In this document: positions 1-8,672 of the stretch, piece after piece
How the letters are laid out: every line of letters begins with the position of its first letter
How positions within the stretch are numbered: position 1 is the first letter of the stretch
DNA from: Benzoatithermus flavus
GTDB taxonomy: Bacteria > Pseudomonadota > Alphaproteobacteria > Geminicoccales > Geminicoccaceae
DNA length: 64,000 nucleotides
NCBI RefSeq assembly: GCF_037908215.1
Contig: NZ_JBBLZC010000008.1
Span: 124,001-188,000, forward strand
Direction of reading: 5' to 3'
The notes under the pieces: generated by a model
What the model saw: only the letters and a program-made list of their open reading frames with translations
What the model was told of the DNA's origin: nothing
Database searches by the model: none
Made by a program: the position numbers and the translations under genes

Positions 1-6
1 TCTATC

Positions 7-1008
7 TCACGCCGCGACCGCGACGCGGCGCTGCCGCCGCCGCGACCGGCTCGAAAGCCCGGTGATCGAGGTCGAGACCAGGATCACGAGGCCGATGACG
101 ATCTGGAAGAAGTAGGGCGAGACACCGAGTAGGTTGAGCCCGTTCTGGAGCATGGCGAGAAGGAGGATGCCGAGGAGCACGCCCCCCACCGAGCCGATGC
201 CACCCGTGAGGCTGGCTCCGCCGAGCACGGCCGCCGCCAGCACGTTGAGCTCGCCGCCGACCATGGCATTGGGCACGGACTCGCCGACCCGGTGCGCCTG
301 GAGCAGCCCGCCCAGGCCCGCCATGATGCCGAGATAGCCATAGGCCAGAAAGCGCATGCCGGCGATGTTGATGCCGAGCCGGCGCGCGGCCTCGAGATTG
401 CCGCCCATGGCGGTGAGCTGGCGGCCGGCCGAGGTACGCGTCATGAAGAGCCAGGTGACGAGCGCGGCACCGGCCGCCACCACGATCGGCAGCGTGATCC
501 GCACGAGATCGCCGTTCGCGGTCTCGGTCTGGAAGAACACCACCCGGCTCGACCACCAGTCCGGGAGCGCATAGATCGACTTTCCCCCTGTGATCCACAT
601 CAGGAGCGCGAAATAGACGCTCATGGTGGCGATCGTGATAATGATCGAGGTCACGCGCAGATAGTGGATCAGGGCGGCGTTGATGCAGCCCAGGAGGAGC
701 CCCACGGTGAGGCCGAAGGGGATGCACACATAGGCCGGCAGGCCCCAGTTCGTCGCGACATAGGCCGTGGCGTACTGCGCGACCGAGGCCGTGGCCGCGA
801 ACGAGATGTCGATCCCGCCCGCGACCAGCACGACGAAGACGCCGAGCGCCAGAACGGTCGTGACCGAATAGCTCTCGACGAGATCGACGATGTTCTGGAG
901 CGTGAGGAAATAAGGGGTCGAGAGCGTCAGGACGATGCCCAGGAGCAAGATGACGAGAAGGAGGAGCCCTTCCGTATGCTCGATCAGGCGGCGCGCGAGG
1001 TCACGCAT
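7..1008 (-). CDS. Sugar-type ABC transporter permease (RbsC-like)
   Basis: 333-aa inner-membrane permease of the BPD_transp_2 family (RbsC, XylH, RhaP/Q, LsrC/D). It forms the translocation pore of a carbohydrate-class ABC importer. The chain is almost entirely hydrophobic, with roughly nine or ten membrane segments. The family loop is visible near residues 205-220 (GGNLEAARRLGINI), as is the conserved glycine-rich stretch after it (LGGASLTGGIGSVGG). The start overlaps the ATPase stop by 8 bases, so translation is coupled. Rhamnose and AI-2 systems have two permeases. Only one is seen here, so a second could lie just beyond position 1. Substrate not determinable. Confidence 0.9.
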   Translation of the reverse strand: MRDLARRLIEHTEGLLLLVILLLGIVLTLSTPYFLTLQNIVDLVESYSVTTVLALGVFVVLVAGGIDISFAATASVAQYATAYVATNWGLPAYVCIPFGLTVGLLLGCINAALIHYLRVTSIIITIATMSVYFALLMWITGGKSIYALPDWWSSRVVFFQTETANGDLVRITLPIVVAAGAALVTWLFMTRTSAGRQLTAMGGNLEAARRLGINIAGMRFLAYGYLGIMAGLGGLLQAHRVGESVPNAMVGGELNVLAAAVLGGASLTGGIGSVGGVLLGILLLAMLQNGLNLLGVSPYFFQIVIGLVILVSTSITGLSSRSRRRQRRVAVAA

Positions 1009-2491
1009 AGACCTGCTCCTCGAGAGCGTGCTCGGCGATCCGGCCCGGCACGTGCTCGCCCACGATCCGCCCCTCGCGCATGTGCAGGACCCGGTCGGCG
1101 TTGTAGTAGACTTCCGGAATCTCGTCCGAGATCAGAAGGATGCCGACTCCTTCGGCGGCGAGCGCGTGAACGATCTCGTAGATCCCGCGCTTGTTGCCGA
1201 TGTCGACACCCACGGTGGGCGAATCCAGGATCAGCACCTTGGGCGAGGTGGCGAGCCACTTCGCCAGCACGATCCGCTGCTGGTTGCCGCCCGAGAGCTG
1301 CTGCACCGGGTTGTCGAGCCCCGGCAGCTTGATCTTGAGCCGCCGCGCCCAGTCGGCAGCGAGTGATCGGCGTCGCGCCGGCGGGACCCAGCCGAGCGCC
1401 CCGGCGAGCCGGTCGAGCGAGGCCAGGGCCAGGTTGTCGGCCACGCTCTGGCGCATGTTGAGGCCGAGATGGAGCCGGTCCTCGGAGACGTAGGCGATGC
1501 CGGCCCGGATCGCGTCCTGGTTCGAGCCCAGGGCCAGTGGCTTGCCGTCGAGCCGGATCTCGCCCGCATCGGGCCGGGTCATGCCGAAGAGGGAAAGGGC
1601 GAGCTCGGTACGGCCGGCGCCGAGGAGGCCCGTGATGCCGAGGATCTCGCCGCGCCGCAGCGTGAAGCTCACGTCCGCATACTCGCCCGCACGGAAGAGG
1701 CCCCTCACCTCGAGGAGCGGCGGCGCTTCGCTCATGTCGCGTGCGGTGATCACGTGTTCGATGGAGAGCCCGGTCATCAGCTCGCCGATCCGGCGCGCAT
1801 CGACCTCGCCCGCGGCATAGGTGCCGACCTTGCGGCCGTCGCGCATTACCGTGACCCGCTCGGCGATCTCGACCACCTCGTCGAGGCGGTGGCTCACGAA
1901 CACGACGGCGATGCCGTGCGCCTTCAGCCGGTCGACGATGGCGAGGAGCGATCTCACCTCGGCCCGGGTGAGCGATGCCGTGGGCTCGTCCATGAACAGG
2001 AGCCGCGCGTCGGCGGCGAGCCCGCGGCAGATCGCGACCACCTGCCGCTCGGCGATCGGCAGCGAGCCCACCTTAGCATCGAGCGGCAGACTGAAGCCGA
2101 GCCGGCTCAAGACCTCCTGCGCCACCGCCTCCAGGCGGCCGTAGGCCACGGGCTTCGCGAGTCCGCCCAGATGCGCATCGATCGCGATGTTCTCGGCGAC
2201 CGAGAGGTTCGGGAAGAGAGAAAGATCCTGGAAGATGACCTGGATGCCGAGGCGATGGGCGAGCGCCGGGTCGAGCTGCTCGTGCACCTCGCCCGCGATC
2301 TCGATCCGGCTGCCGGGATCGGGCGCGTGCACGCCCGCCACGAGCTTGATGAGCGTGGACTTGCCGCAGCCGTTCTCGCCGACGAGGCAGTGCACCTCGC
2401 CGGGGAGCACGTCCCAGTCGATGCGATCCAGCGCCAGCACGCCGCCGAAGCGCTTGCTGACCCGGGTCAGGCGCAGGAAGGGCTCGCTCAT
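1001..2491 (-). CDS. Sugar ABC transporter ATP-binding protein (RbsA-like, duplicated)
   Basis: 496-aa ATPase with two fused nucleotide-binding halves, as in RbsA, MglA and RhaT-type importers. The first half has a full Walker A (GENGCGKST, about residues 38-46) and Walker B with LLFMDEPTAS. The second half has the usual degenerate Walker A (GLLGAGRTEL) and a good signature SGGNQQR. This asymmetry is normal for the carbohydrate uptake CUT2 class. It sits between the binding protein (59 bases upstream) and the permease (8-base overlap), on the same transcript. Cytoplasmic face of the membrane. Confidence 0.93.
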   Translation of the reverse strand: MSEPFLRLTRVSKRFGGVLALDRIDWDVLPGEVHCLVGENGCGKSTLIKLVAGVHAPDPGSRIEIAGEVHEQLDPALAHRLGIQVIFQDLSLFPNLSVAENIAIDAHLGGLAKPVAYGRLEAVAQEVLSRLGFSLPLDAKVGSLPIAERQVVAICRGLAADARLLFMDEPTASLTRAEVRSLLAIVDRLKAHGIAVVFVSHRLDEVVEIAERVTVMRDGRKVGTYAAGEVDARRIGELMTGLSIEHVITARDMSEAPPLLEVRGLFRAGEYADVSFTLRRGEILGITGLLGAGRTELALSLFGMTRPDAGEIRLDGKPLALGSNQDAIRAGIAYVSEDRLHLGLNMRQSVADNLALASLDRLAGALGWVPPARRRSLAADWARRLKIKLPGLDNPVQQLSGGNQQRIVLAKWLATSPKVLILDSPTVGVDIGNKRGIYEIVHALAAEGVGILLISDEIPEVYYNADRVLHMREGRIVGEHVPGRIAEHALEEQVYA

Positions 2492-2550
2492 CGAAGCTCA
2501 CCGGCAGCAGAGAACGGGGCGCCGCCAGGGGCGCCCCCTCGGATCATCGC

Positions 2551-3558
2551 TCAGAGTCCCATCTTCACGAGCTCGTCGATCGTGTCCTTGTTGATGGGCT
2601 GGAGCTTCTGGGCGAGAATGTTGCGGGTCGCGGGATCGACCTTCACCGGCCCGAGCCCCGGAATCTCCATCCCGTCCTTGGGCGTCTCGTCCTTGGCCAG
2701 CATGGCGCCGACATAGACGATCGCCTCACCCGCCAGCATCGGGTTCCAGATGAAGCCCTCGCGGATGGCGCCGGACTTGATGTACTTCGCTCCCTGGCCC
2801 GGCGAGAACGGCCCGACGACCGCGATCGACTTCTCCTTGCCGCGCTCCTCGACCGCGCGCGCCGCCCCGATCGGCCCTTGCGAGCCGAAGGCGAGGATGC
2901 CCTTGAGGTTCGGATTCGCGCGCATCTGGTCGAGCGCCGTCTTGTAGCTGTCGTCCAGGCTCTCCGCGACGCCGAAGCGGTCGGCGACCAGCTTCATCTC
3001 GGGATACTTGGCCTTCTGGTACGCGATCGCGGCGTCGGCCCACTTGTTGTGGAGCGGCACGGTGAGCGAGCCGACATAGACGATGTAGTCGCCCTTGCCG
3101 CCCATGGCCTTGGCGAGCGCTTCCATGTGCTGCTCGCCGAAGCCCTGGACCGTGGTGAGCTCGATGTTCCAGTCGTTGTTCTTCTGGTCGGGGCTCTCGT
3201 GGGTCAGCACCTTGATCCCGGCTTCCTGTGCGCGCTTGAACACGGGCTCGAGCGCGGTCGCGTCGTTCGGGACCACCGCGATCACGTCCACTTTACGGGC
3301 GATCAGGTCCTCGACGGCGCGCACCTGCTGCGCGGCATCGGCCTGGGTCGGGCCGATCATCCAGGCATCCACGCCGAGCTCCTTGCCCATCTTCTGGATG
3401 CCGACCTCCATGGCGTTGAACCACGGAATGCCGCCGATCTTCACCACGGTGGCGATCTGCGGCTTGCCGGCGGCAAGGGCCAAGCCGCCCTTCGCCGCGA
3501 TCAACGCCGCCGGTGCGGCGACGCCGAGCGCGAGCAAGCGACGTCGTGTCGAGGTCAT
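2551..3558 (-). CDS. Periplasmic sugar/AI-2-type substrate-binding protein
   Basis: 335-aa periplasmic binding protein of the Peripla_BP_4 type, closest in style to rhamnose (RhaS) and autoinducer-2 (LsrB) binding proteins. The N-terminus has a Tat-like start (TRRRLLALG) and a hydrophobic stretch ending in ALAAG. The mature part begins with IATVVKIGGIPWFNAMEVG, typical of the family. The ATG at 3558 is preceded by AGGGAG at a good distance. It overlaps the LacI-family stop in an ATGA, so regulator and binding protein are translationally coupled. The reading frame stays open far upstream, but that part is antisense to the regulator and is not used. Confidence 0.88.
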   Translation of the reverse strand: MTSTRRRLLALGVAAPAALIAAKGGLALAAGKPQIATVVKIGGIPWFNAMEVGIQKMGKELGVDAWMIGPTQADAAQQVRAVEDLIARKVDVIAVVPNDATALEPVFKRAQEAGIKVLTHESPDQKNNDWNIELTTVQGFGEQHMEALAKAMGGKGDYIVYVGSLTVPLHNKWADAAIAYQKAKYPEMKLVADRFGVAESLDDSYKTALDQMRANPNLKGILAFGSQGPIGAARAVEERGKEKSIAVVGPFSPGQGAKYIKSGAIREGFIWNPMLAGEAIVYVGAMLAKDETPKDGMEIPGLGPVKVDPATRNILAQKLQPINKDTIDELVKMGL

Positions 3559-4679
3559 GACGAGCAACTCCCTGTCGTGGCGGCAGCGCTTTTGCTGGAC
3601 GAGCTGCCAATGCGCACTTCCGGCGGCACCGCCACCGAGCCTCGCCAGATCAGGTGGCAGGGTAGCCGGAGATGGCATGGGGTGCCGGCCACGGTATCCT
3701 CCGCGGCCGGCCCGATCCGCTCGGCGAGCCGCTGCCACGCCATGTGCGCGAGCTCCGGCACCGGCTGGCGGACCGCCGTGAGCGGCGGACGGAAGACTTC
3801 CATCCAGTCGTAATCGTCGAAGCCGATCAGCGAGAAGTCGTCGGGCACGACGAGCCCGATGTCGGCGCTGGCCCTGAGCACGCCCAGCGTCAGCACGTTG
3901 TTGAGCGCGAACACCGCTGTCGGCCGCGGCTCTCGGGCCAGCCTCGCGGCGACGGCCGTCGTGATCTCCTCGGGCTCGAACCCGGCCTCGAGCGTCTCGA
4001 GCTCCGCCCCGTCCACGGCGGCCACCTCGGCCTCCACACCCGCGAGCCGCTCGCGCATGTTGCCGAGCGCCAGCGAGGAGGCGATCGCGAGCACGCGGCG
4101 ATGGCCGAGCGCCAGAAGACGGTGGGCCGCCTCGGCGGCGGCCGCCGCATTGTCGACCGCTATCGTGTCGACGGGCTCCCCTTCCTCGAGCGGCCGGTCG
4201 ACCACGACGAACGGCACACCCTCGCGCTCGAGCAGACGGCGTGCGCCGAACCGGCCGTCGCACGGCACCACGATCAGTCCGGCCGGCCGCCAAGCGGCGA
4301 GCGCTGCGACCTCGCGCTCCTCCTCGAGCGGGTCACCGTTGCTGGCCCCGACCAGGAGCCGCTTGCCAGCCGCGCGCGCCTCGCGCTCCAGCCGGTCGAC
4401 GAGGCAGGCGAAGAACGGGTTGGTGAGCTCGGGCACGACGGCGCCCACCACGTTCCGCTCGGTGCTGCGCAGGCTCGACGCCGCGACGTCCGGCCGATAG
4501 CCCAGGGCCTCGACCGCCCCGAGCACACGCTCCCGGATCGCGGGATCGACGTTGCGCCGCCCGGTGAGCACGTTCGACACCGTCCCCGGCGACACGGCGG
4601 CAGCCTGCGCCACGTCGCGGATCGTAGGCCGGCGCAGCATCTTGGAACCGTTGCGGCTGAGGGACGGCCTCTCGGCCAA
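3555..4679 (-). CDS. LacI-family transcriptional regulator
   Basis: 374-aa LacI/GalR regulator. The DNA-binding helix-turn-helix plus hinge is clear at about residues 16-65 (TIRDVAQAAAVSPGTVSNVL, then NVDPAIRERV). A periplasmic-binding-protein-like effector domain follows (NVVGAVVPELTNPFFA). It presumably represses the ABC importer downstream and itself until the sugar-like ligand binds. The stop overlaps the start of the binding protein gene by 4 bases. A palindromic operator candidate lies just upstream of its start codon. A second ATG 13 codons in (MLRRPTIRDVA) is an alternative start that still keeps the HTH. Confidence 0.92.
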   Translation of the reverse strand: MAERPSLSRNGSKMLRRPTIRDVAQAAAVSPGTVSNVLTGRRNVDPAIRERVLGAVEALGYRPDVAASSLRSTERNVVGAVVPELTNPFFACLVDRLEREARAAGKRLLVGASNGDPLEEEREVAALAAWRPAGLIVVPCDGRFGARRLLEREGVPFVVVDRPLEEGEPVDTIAVDNAAAAAEAAHRLLALGHRRVLAIASSLALGNMRERLAGVEAEVAAVDGAELETLEAGFEPEEITTAVAARLAREPRPTAVFALNNVLTLGVLRASADIGLVVPDDFSLIGFDDYDWMEVFRPPLTAVRQPVPELAHMAWQRLAERIGPAAEDTVAGTPCHLRLPCHLIWRGSVAVPPEVRIGSSSSKSAAATTGSCSS

Positions 4680-4691
4680 GGCGACCTCCCG

Positions 4692-4707
4692 TAAATCGTT
4701 TTAACGA
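4692..4707. promoter_or_regulatory. Candidate LacI-family operator (autoregulation)
   Basis: AT-rich near-palindrome in a GC-rich spacer. TAAATCGTTTTA at 4692-4703 has a central CG, as in many LacI-family operators. The overlapping 4696-4707 has exact inverted arms TCGTT/AACGA around TT. It lies 13-28 bases upstream of the regulator start codon, where a bound repressor would block transcription of the regulator and importer. Assignment is by position and symmetry only. Confidence 0.45.
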
Positions 4708-4776
4708 AGCTTAGCGGCCTTTGCCGGCAAATCAAGCGCGTTATCGGGCCGCTGTCGCCTGCGTAGAAGTACTTAG

Positions 4777-5847
4777 TTACTGCACCCGGCCGCGCGCCTC
4801 GACCCGGAAAGCGCGCTCCACCCGGTCGCCGCGCACGCCGTAGACGACATCGTGCAGGTTGCTGACGGCGCAGGCGTGGTTCGGAACGATGGTGACCCGC
4901 TCGCCGATGCGCGGGCGCGCGTTGCTGGCGCTGCAGTCGACGTGCCCGTGCTCCTCGCTGAGCTTCGCGAGCACGAGCTGCGGGTACTCGACGATGTGGC
5001 CGAACCCGTCGAGGCCCAGCGTGTCCGAGGAGAGCGTCTTCGAGCCCGCGTCCAGGATCGCCCGCCCGTCGGTGGGACGCGAGACCACGGTGGCGAGGAT
5101 GCGAAGCGCGCAGTCCTCGAGCGTGCCCACGCCCAGCCCCGCCTGGTAGCGGTCGCCGTAGACGTAGGTGCCGGGCCGGTGCTCGGTGGCGCACCGCACC
5201 TCCTGCGCCCGATAGAGGTCGGGAGTGCCGCCGGTGCTGACCACCGCGGGCTCGAGCCCGGCGCGCGCCAGCGCCGCGATCGCCGCCTCGAGCCAAGTGT
5301 TCGTCTCGGCCGTGCGCCCCTTGGCCGGATAGGTCATGAGGCCTTCGAAGCGCAGCCCCTGCAGCCCGTCGATCACCTTGGCGAGCTCGACCGCCTCCTC
5401 GGGTGTCTGCACGCCGCAGCGCTCGCCGCCGGTGTCGCACTCGACCAGCACCGGCAGGACGAGTCCGGCTGCCTGCATGGCCTCGGCCAGCTCGCCCGCC
5501 ACCACCGCGTTGTCGGCCGTCACGGCGAGCCGTATCCGGCGCGCCAGCTCCACGAGCCGCCGCATCTTGGCGGCACCTAGCAGGTTGAAGGTGAGGAGAA
5601 TGTCGTCGAGGCCGTTGTCGGCCATCACCTCGGCCTCGCCCAGCTTCTGGCAGGTGATGCCCACGGCACCCAGCTCGATCTGCCGGCGCGCGAGATAGGA
5701 AACCTTATGGGTCTTGATGTGCGGCCGCAGCTTCAGCCCGTGCGCGTCGGCGTGGGCCTGGGCGCGCGCGAGATTGTCCTCGGCCTTGTCGAGGTCGACG
5801 AGCACGGCCGGGGTATCGAGATCGTCGATCGTCCACGGCATCGCCAC
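4777..5847 (-). CDS. D-threonine aldolase / D-serine dehydratase-like PLP enzyme
   Basis: 356-aa fold-type III PLP enzyme: an alanine-racemase-like barrel followed by the D-Ser dehydratase-like C-terminal domain. R41-PHIKTHK48 carries the PLP lysine region. H324 and C326 in PNHACA match the metal ligands of D-serine dehydratase and D-threonine aldolase. Family members cleave D-threonine to glycine and acetaldehyde, or act on other D-3-hydroxyamino acids such as D-erythro-3-hydroxyaspartate. It is the first gene of the minus-strand group, 97 bases ahead of the LacI regulator. That hints the importer and this enzyme may share a substrate class, but co-transcription is not shown. Exact substrate unknown. 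Confidence 0.85.
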   Translation of the reverse strand: MAMPWTIDDLDTPAVLVDLDKAEDNLARAQAHADAHGLKLRPHIKTHKVSYLARRQIELGAVGITCQKLGEAEVMADNGLDDILLTFNLLGAAKMRRLVELARRIRLAVTADNAVVAGELAEAMQAAGLVLPVLVECDTGGERCGVQTPEEAVELAKVIDGLQGLRFEGLMTYPAKGRTAETNTWLEAAIAALARAGLEPAVVSTGGTPDLYRAQEVRCATEHRPGTYVYGDRYQAGLGVGTLEDCALRILATVVSRPTDGRAILDAGSKTLSSDTLGLDGFGHIVEYPQLVLAKLSEEHGHVDCSASNARPRIGERVTIVPNHACAVSNLHDVVYGVRGDRVERAFRVEARGRVQ

Positions 5848-6196
5848 CTCTCCTAAAGTCTCCGGTCACGAGACTTGTGAGCCGATGCCGCGTCCCTGGC
5901 AAGACTCGGCCATGCCCGCCCGGTCTGCAGCCTTGATCGACCGGAAGCGGATCGTCTACGTGGTCGCGGGTGGACGACCGCATGGATCGGCGATCGATCC
6001 GTCGGCCACGGCCTTTTGCCGATCACGTCCATGCCGGGCACGAGACCGCGAGCCGCCACGGGCTCGTCCGCACGCTTCGGCACGTCGCCTTGACAGAACG
6101 GAGCCTTGATCGGACACCACGCCTGCGGGATGTCCAGCGCCGCTCTCGTCCGCCTGCGGCTTCAACCCGTCCTGTCGATCCTCTGCGGAGAACAAC
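5848..6196. other. Divergent intergenic region
   Basis: 349 bases between the minus-strand PLP enzyme and plus-strand opgD. No coding frame here is convincing. A TTGACA lies at 6090-6095 on the plus strand, but no good -10 follows at 16-18 bases, so it is only a weak promoter hint for opgD. Both flanking promoters should lie here. Confidence 0.5.
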
Positions 6197-7825
6197 ATGC
6201 CGCTCATCAAGCCCGTGCGTCGCCGTGCTGTCCTGCAGTCGGCCGCCGGTACGATCGGGTCCCTGCCGTTCCTGCCCATGCTCCATCGAGCCGCTCTTGC
6301 CGCCGATCCGAGCCTCGACTTCGGCCCGGCCGAGCCGTTCAGCTTCGAGCTTCTGATCGACCGGGCGCGCCGGATGGCCGCCAAGGAGTATGTTCCCCCG
6401 CCGCGTCCGGCACCCGAGGTGGTGCAGCGCATCGACTACGACGCACACGGCAAGCTCCGTTTCAAGCCGGAATACGCACTCTTCGGCGACGGCCCCGGGA
6501 TCTACCCGGCGACGTTCCAGTTCCTGGGCGGCTTCTTCCCGAAGTCGGTGCGGATGTACGCCGTGGAGGGCGGCGAAGCGCGCGAGATCCGCTATCGGCC
6601 GGAATACTTCACGATCCGACCGGACAGCCCGGCGCGCGAGCTGCCGCCCGACGCCAACGGCTTCGCGGGCGTGTGGTTCCACGAGAGCAGACTCGAGGGC
6701 GACTGGCAAAAGCGCGAGCCCTGGGCCACCTTCCTCGGCGCCTCCTACTTCCGCGCCATCGGCGAGCTCGGCCAGGTCGGCATGTCGGCGCGCGGCGTCG
6801 CTCTCAACGTCGCGAGCGGCACGCCCGAGGAGTTCCCCGACTTCGTCGCGCACTGGATCAGCCCCGCCGTCAACGAGGGCGATCCCGTCATCCTCCACTC
6901 GCTCCTGGATGGTCCGAGCATCTGCGGTGCCTACCGCTTCAAGCTCTACCGCACCCGGAGTGTCTTGATGGAGATCGAGAAGCACCTTTTCCTGCGCAAG
7001 GACATCGAGCGGCTGGGCATCGCCCCCCTCACCTCCATGTTCTGGTACGGCGAGTACGGCCGCGAGAAGATCGCCGACTGGCGCCCCGAGGTGCACGATT
7101 CCGACGGGCTCGCGATCTGGAACGGCGCCGGCGAGCGGCTCTGGCGCCCGCTCAACAACCCGACCCGCATCTTCCACACGAGCTACCTCGACAACAACCC
7201 CAAGGGCTACGGTCTGATCCAGCGCGACCGCAACTTCGACCACTATCTCGACGGGGTGGGCTACGACCGCCGCCCCTCGACCTGGGTCGAGCCCATCGGC
7301 GACTGGGGCAAGGGCATGGTCCAGCTCGTCGAGATCCCGACCGACGACGAGATCCACGACAATATCGGCGCCTACTGGCTGTCCGAGCGGCCGACCAAGG
7401 CCGGCGACGCGCTCGCCTACAGCTACAAGCTGCACTGGGTCGACAAGCAGCCCTACTTCCCCTGGGACCAGCTCGCCCACGTCTCCGCGACCCGCATGGG
7501 CCGCGGCGGCCAGCCCGGCAAGCCGCGGCCGCGCGGGGTCTACAAGTTCCAGGTCGAGTTCCTGGGCGGCAAGCTCGGCGAGCTGCCGTTCGGCGTCCTG
7601 CCCGAGCCCGTGATCTGGGTCTCGCGCGGCACGACCTCGCTGGTCCTCATGGAGGCCGTGCCCGACAACGTGCCCGGCCATTGGCGCTTGTTCTTCGACC
7701 TTACCGTCGACGGCGAGGATCCCGTCGACATGCGGGTCTTCCTCAAGCAGGGTGACAAGCTCCTGAGCGAGAACTGGATCTGGCTGTTCGAGCCCCGGAT
7801 GCTCAAGAATCTGTGGTCGGCCTGA
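6197..7825 (+). CDS. opgD: Glucan biosynthesis protein D (OpgD/MdoG family)
   Basis: 542-aa periplasmic protein of the MdoG/OpgD family, needed to build and shape osmoregulated periplasmic glucans. The N-terminus has a Tat-type signal (RRRAVLQSAAG, then hydrophobic residues up to ALAAD), as E. coli OpgD does; OpgG uses Sec. The family domain starts at FSFELLIDRARRMA (about residue 50) and runs to the C-terminus, with motifs such as SYFRAIGELGQVGMSARG and TSMFWYGEYG. Length is as expected. No opgH glucosyltransferase is in the window, so the glucan synthase must be elsewhere. The RraA-like gene follows after 18 bases and is probably on the same transcript. Confidence 0.93.
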   Translation: MPLIKPVRRRAVLQSAAGTIGSLPFLPMLHRAALAADPSLDFGPAEPFSFELLIDRARRMAAKEYVPPPRPAPEVVQRIDYDAHGKLRFKPEYALFGDGPGIYPATFQFLGGFFPKSVRMYAVEGGEAREIRYRPEYFTIRPDSPARELPPDANGFAGVWFHESRLEGDWQKREPWATFLGASYFRAIGELGQVGMSARGVALNVASGTPEEFPDFVAHWISPAVNEGDPVILHSLLDGPSICGAYRFKLYRTRSVLMEIEKHLFLRKDIERLGIAPLTSMFWYGEYGREKIADWRPEVHDSDGLAIWNGAGERLWRPLNNPTRIFHTSYLDNNPKGYGLIQRDRNFDHYLDGVGYDRRPSTWVEPIGDWGKGMVQLVEIPTDDEIHDNIGAYWLSERPTKAGDALAYSYKLHWVDKQPYFPWDQLAHVSATRMGRGGQPGKPRPRGVYKFQVEFLGGKLGELPFGVLPEPVIWVSRGTTSLVLMEAVPDNVPGHWRLFFDLTVDGEDPVDMRVFLKQGDKLLSENWIWLFEPRMLKNLWSA

Positions 7826-7843
7826 GGCCCGAGGGAGGATGTC

Positions 7844-8569
7844 ATGACGCTGACCGCCGAGAATCGGGAGCGCCTGAAGCGGGTGAGCGTGGCGACGCTC
7901 ACCACCTGCCTGTTCAAGCGGGGCTTCAGGAACGCCTTCATCCAGGGCGTGCACCCGATCAGCCCGGACGGTCCGCGCATGGTGGGCGAGGCGTTCACGC
8001 TGCGCTACATCCCGGCGCGCGAGGACATCGACGTCCTCGACGCCTATGCCGATCCCGAGCATCCGCAGCGGAAGGCGATCGAGACCTGCCCGCCCGGCCA
8101 CGTGCTGGTCATCGACAGCCGTAAGGATGCCCGCGCCGCCTCGGCCGGCGACATCCTCCTGACCCGTCTCATGGTGAGAGGTGTCGCGGGCGCCGTCACC
8201 GACGGCGGCTTTCGCGACACGCCCGCGATCGCGAAGCTGGGCTTTCCCGCCTACCACGCCAGGCCCTCGGCGCCGACCGGGCCGATCCTGCACCATGCGT
8301 GCGATCTCCAGGTGCCGATCGGCTGCGGCGACGTTCCGGTCTATCCCGGCGACATCGTGGTCGGCGACGGTGAGGGAGTCGTCGTCATCCCGGCTCGTCT
8401 CGCGAACGAGGTCGCCGAGGAGGCGGTGACCATGACCGAATACGAGGACTTCGTCGAGGAGCAGGTGCGGCAGGGTCGCCGCCTGCCGGGCCTCTACCCG
8501 GCGACTCCCGAGAGCCGGCGCGCGTTCGAGGCCTGGCGCCGGACCAAGGGCGAGGCGACCGGCGGCTGA
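7844..8569 (+). CDS. RraA-like protein / HMG-type aldolase family
   Basis: 241-aa member of the RraA/4-hydroxy-4-methyl-2-oxoglutarate aldolase family. The core is GDILLTRLMVRGVAG, then TDGGFRD, then IGCGDVPVYPGDIVVGD. The Arg and Asp of GGFRD are the aldolase substrate and metal residues, so an aldolase or decarboxylase acting on a C4-branched 2-oxo acid is possible. RNase E inhibition (E. coli RraA) cannot be assumed for this branch. It is longer than RraA (about 160 aa), with extra N- and C-terminal parts typical of the aldolase-like group. GGGAGG precedes the ATG. It lies 18 bases after opgD. Confidence 0.8.
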   Translation: MTLTAENRERLKRVSVATLTTCLFKRGFRNAFIQGVHPISPDGPRMVGEAFTLRYIPAREDIDVLDAYADPEHPQRKAIETCPPGHVLVIDSRKDARAASAGDILLTRLMVRGVAGAVTDGGFRDTPAIAKLGFPAYHARPSAPTGPILHHACDLQVPIGCGDVPVYPGDIVVGDGEGVVVIPARLANEVAEEAVTMTEYEDFVEEQVRQGRRLPGLYPATPESRRAFEAWRRTKGEATGG

Positions 8570-8672
8570 CAGGACGACCGGCTCGGGCCTCCTGCCGGGC
8601 TCGGCGGCACGGATCCCGATCCGAAGCGTTCGTGGCTTCGTACCACGCCAGCAGCATCGAGAGGGTGGGCTC

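Noticed and set aside
6090..6118. TTGACA as an opgD promoter
   Set aside because: The bases 16-18 downstream (GACACC region) do not look like a -10 element.
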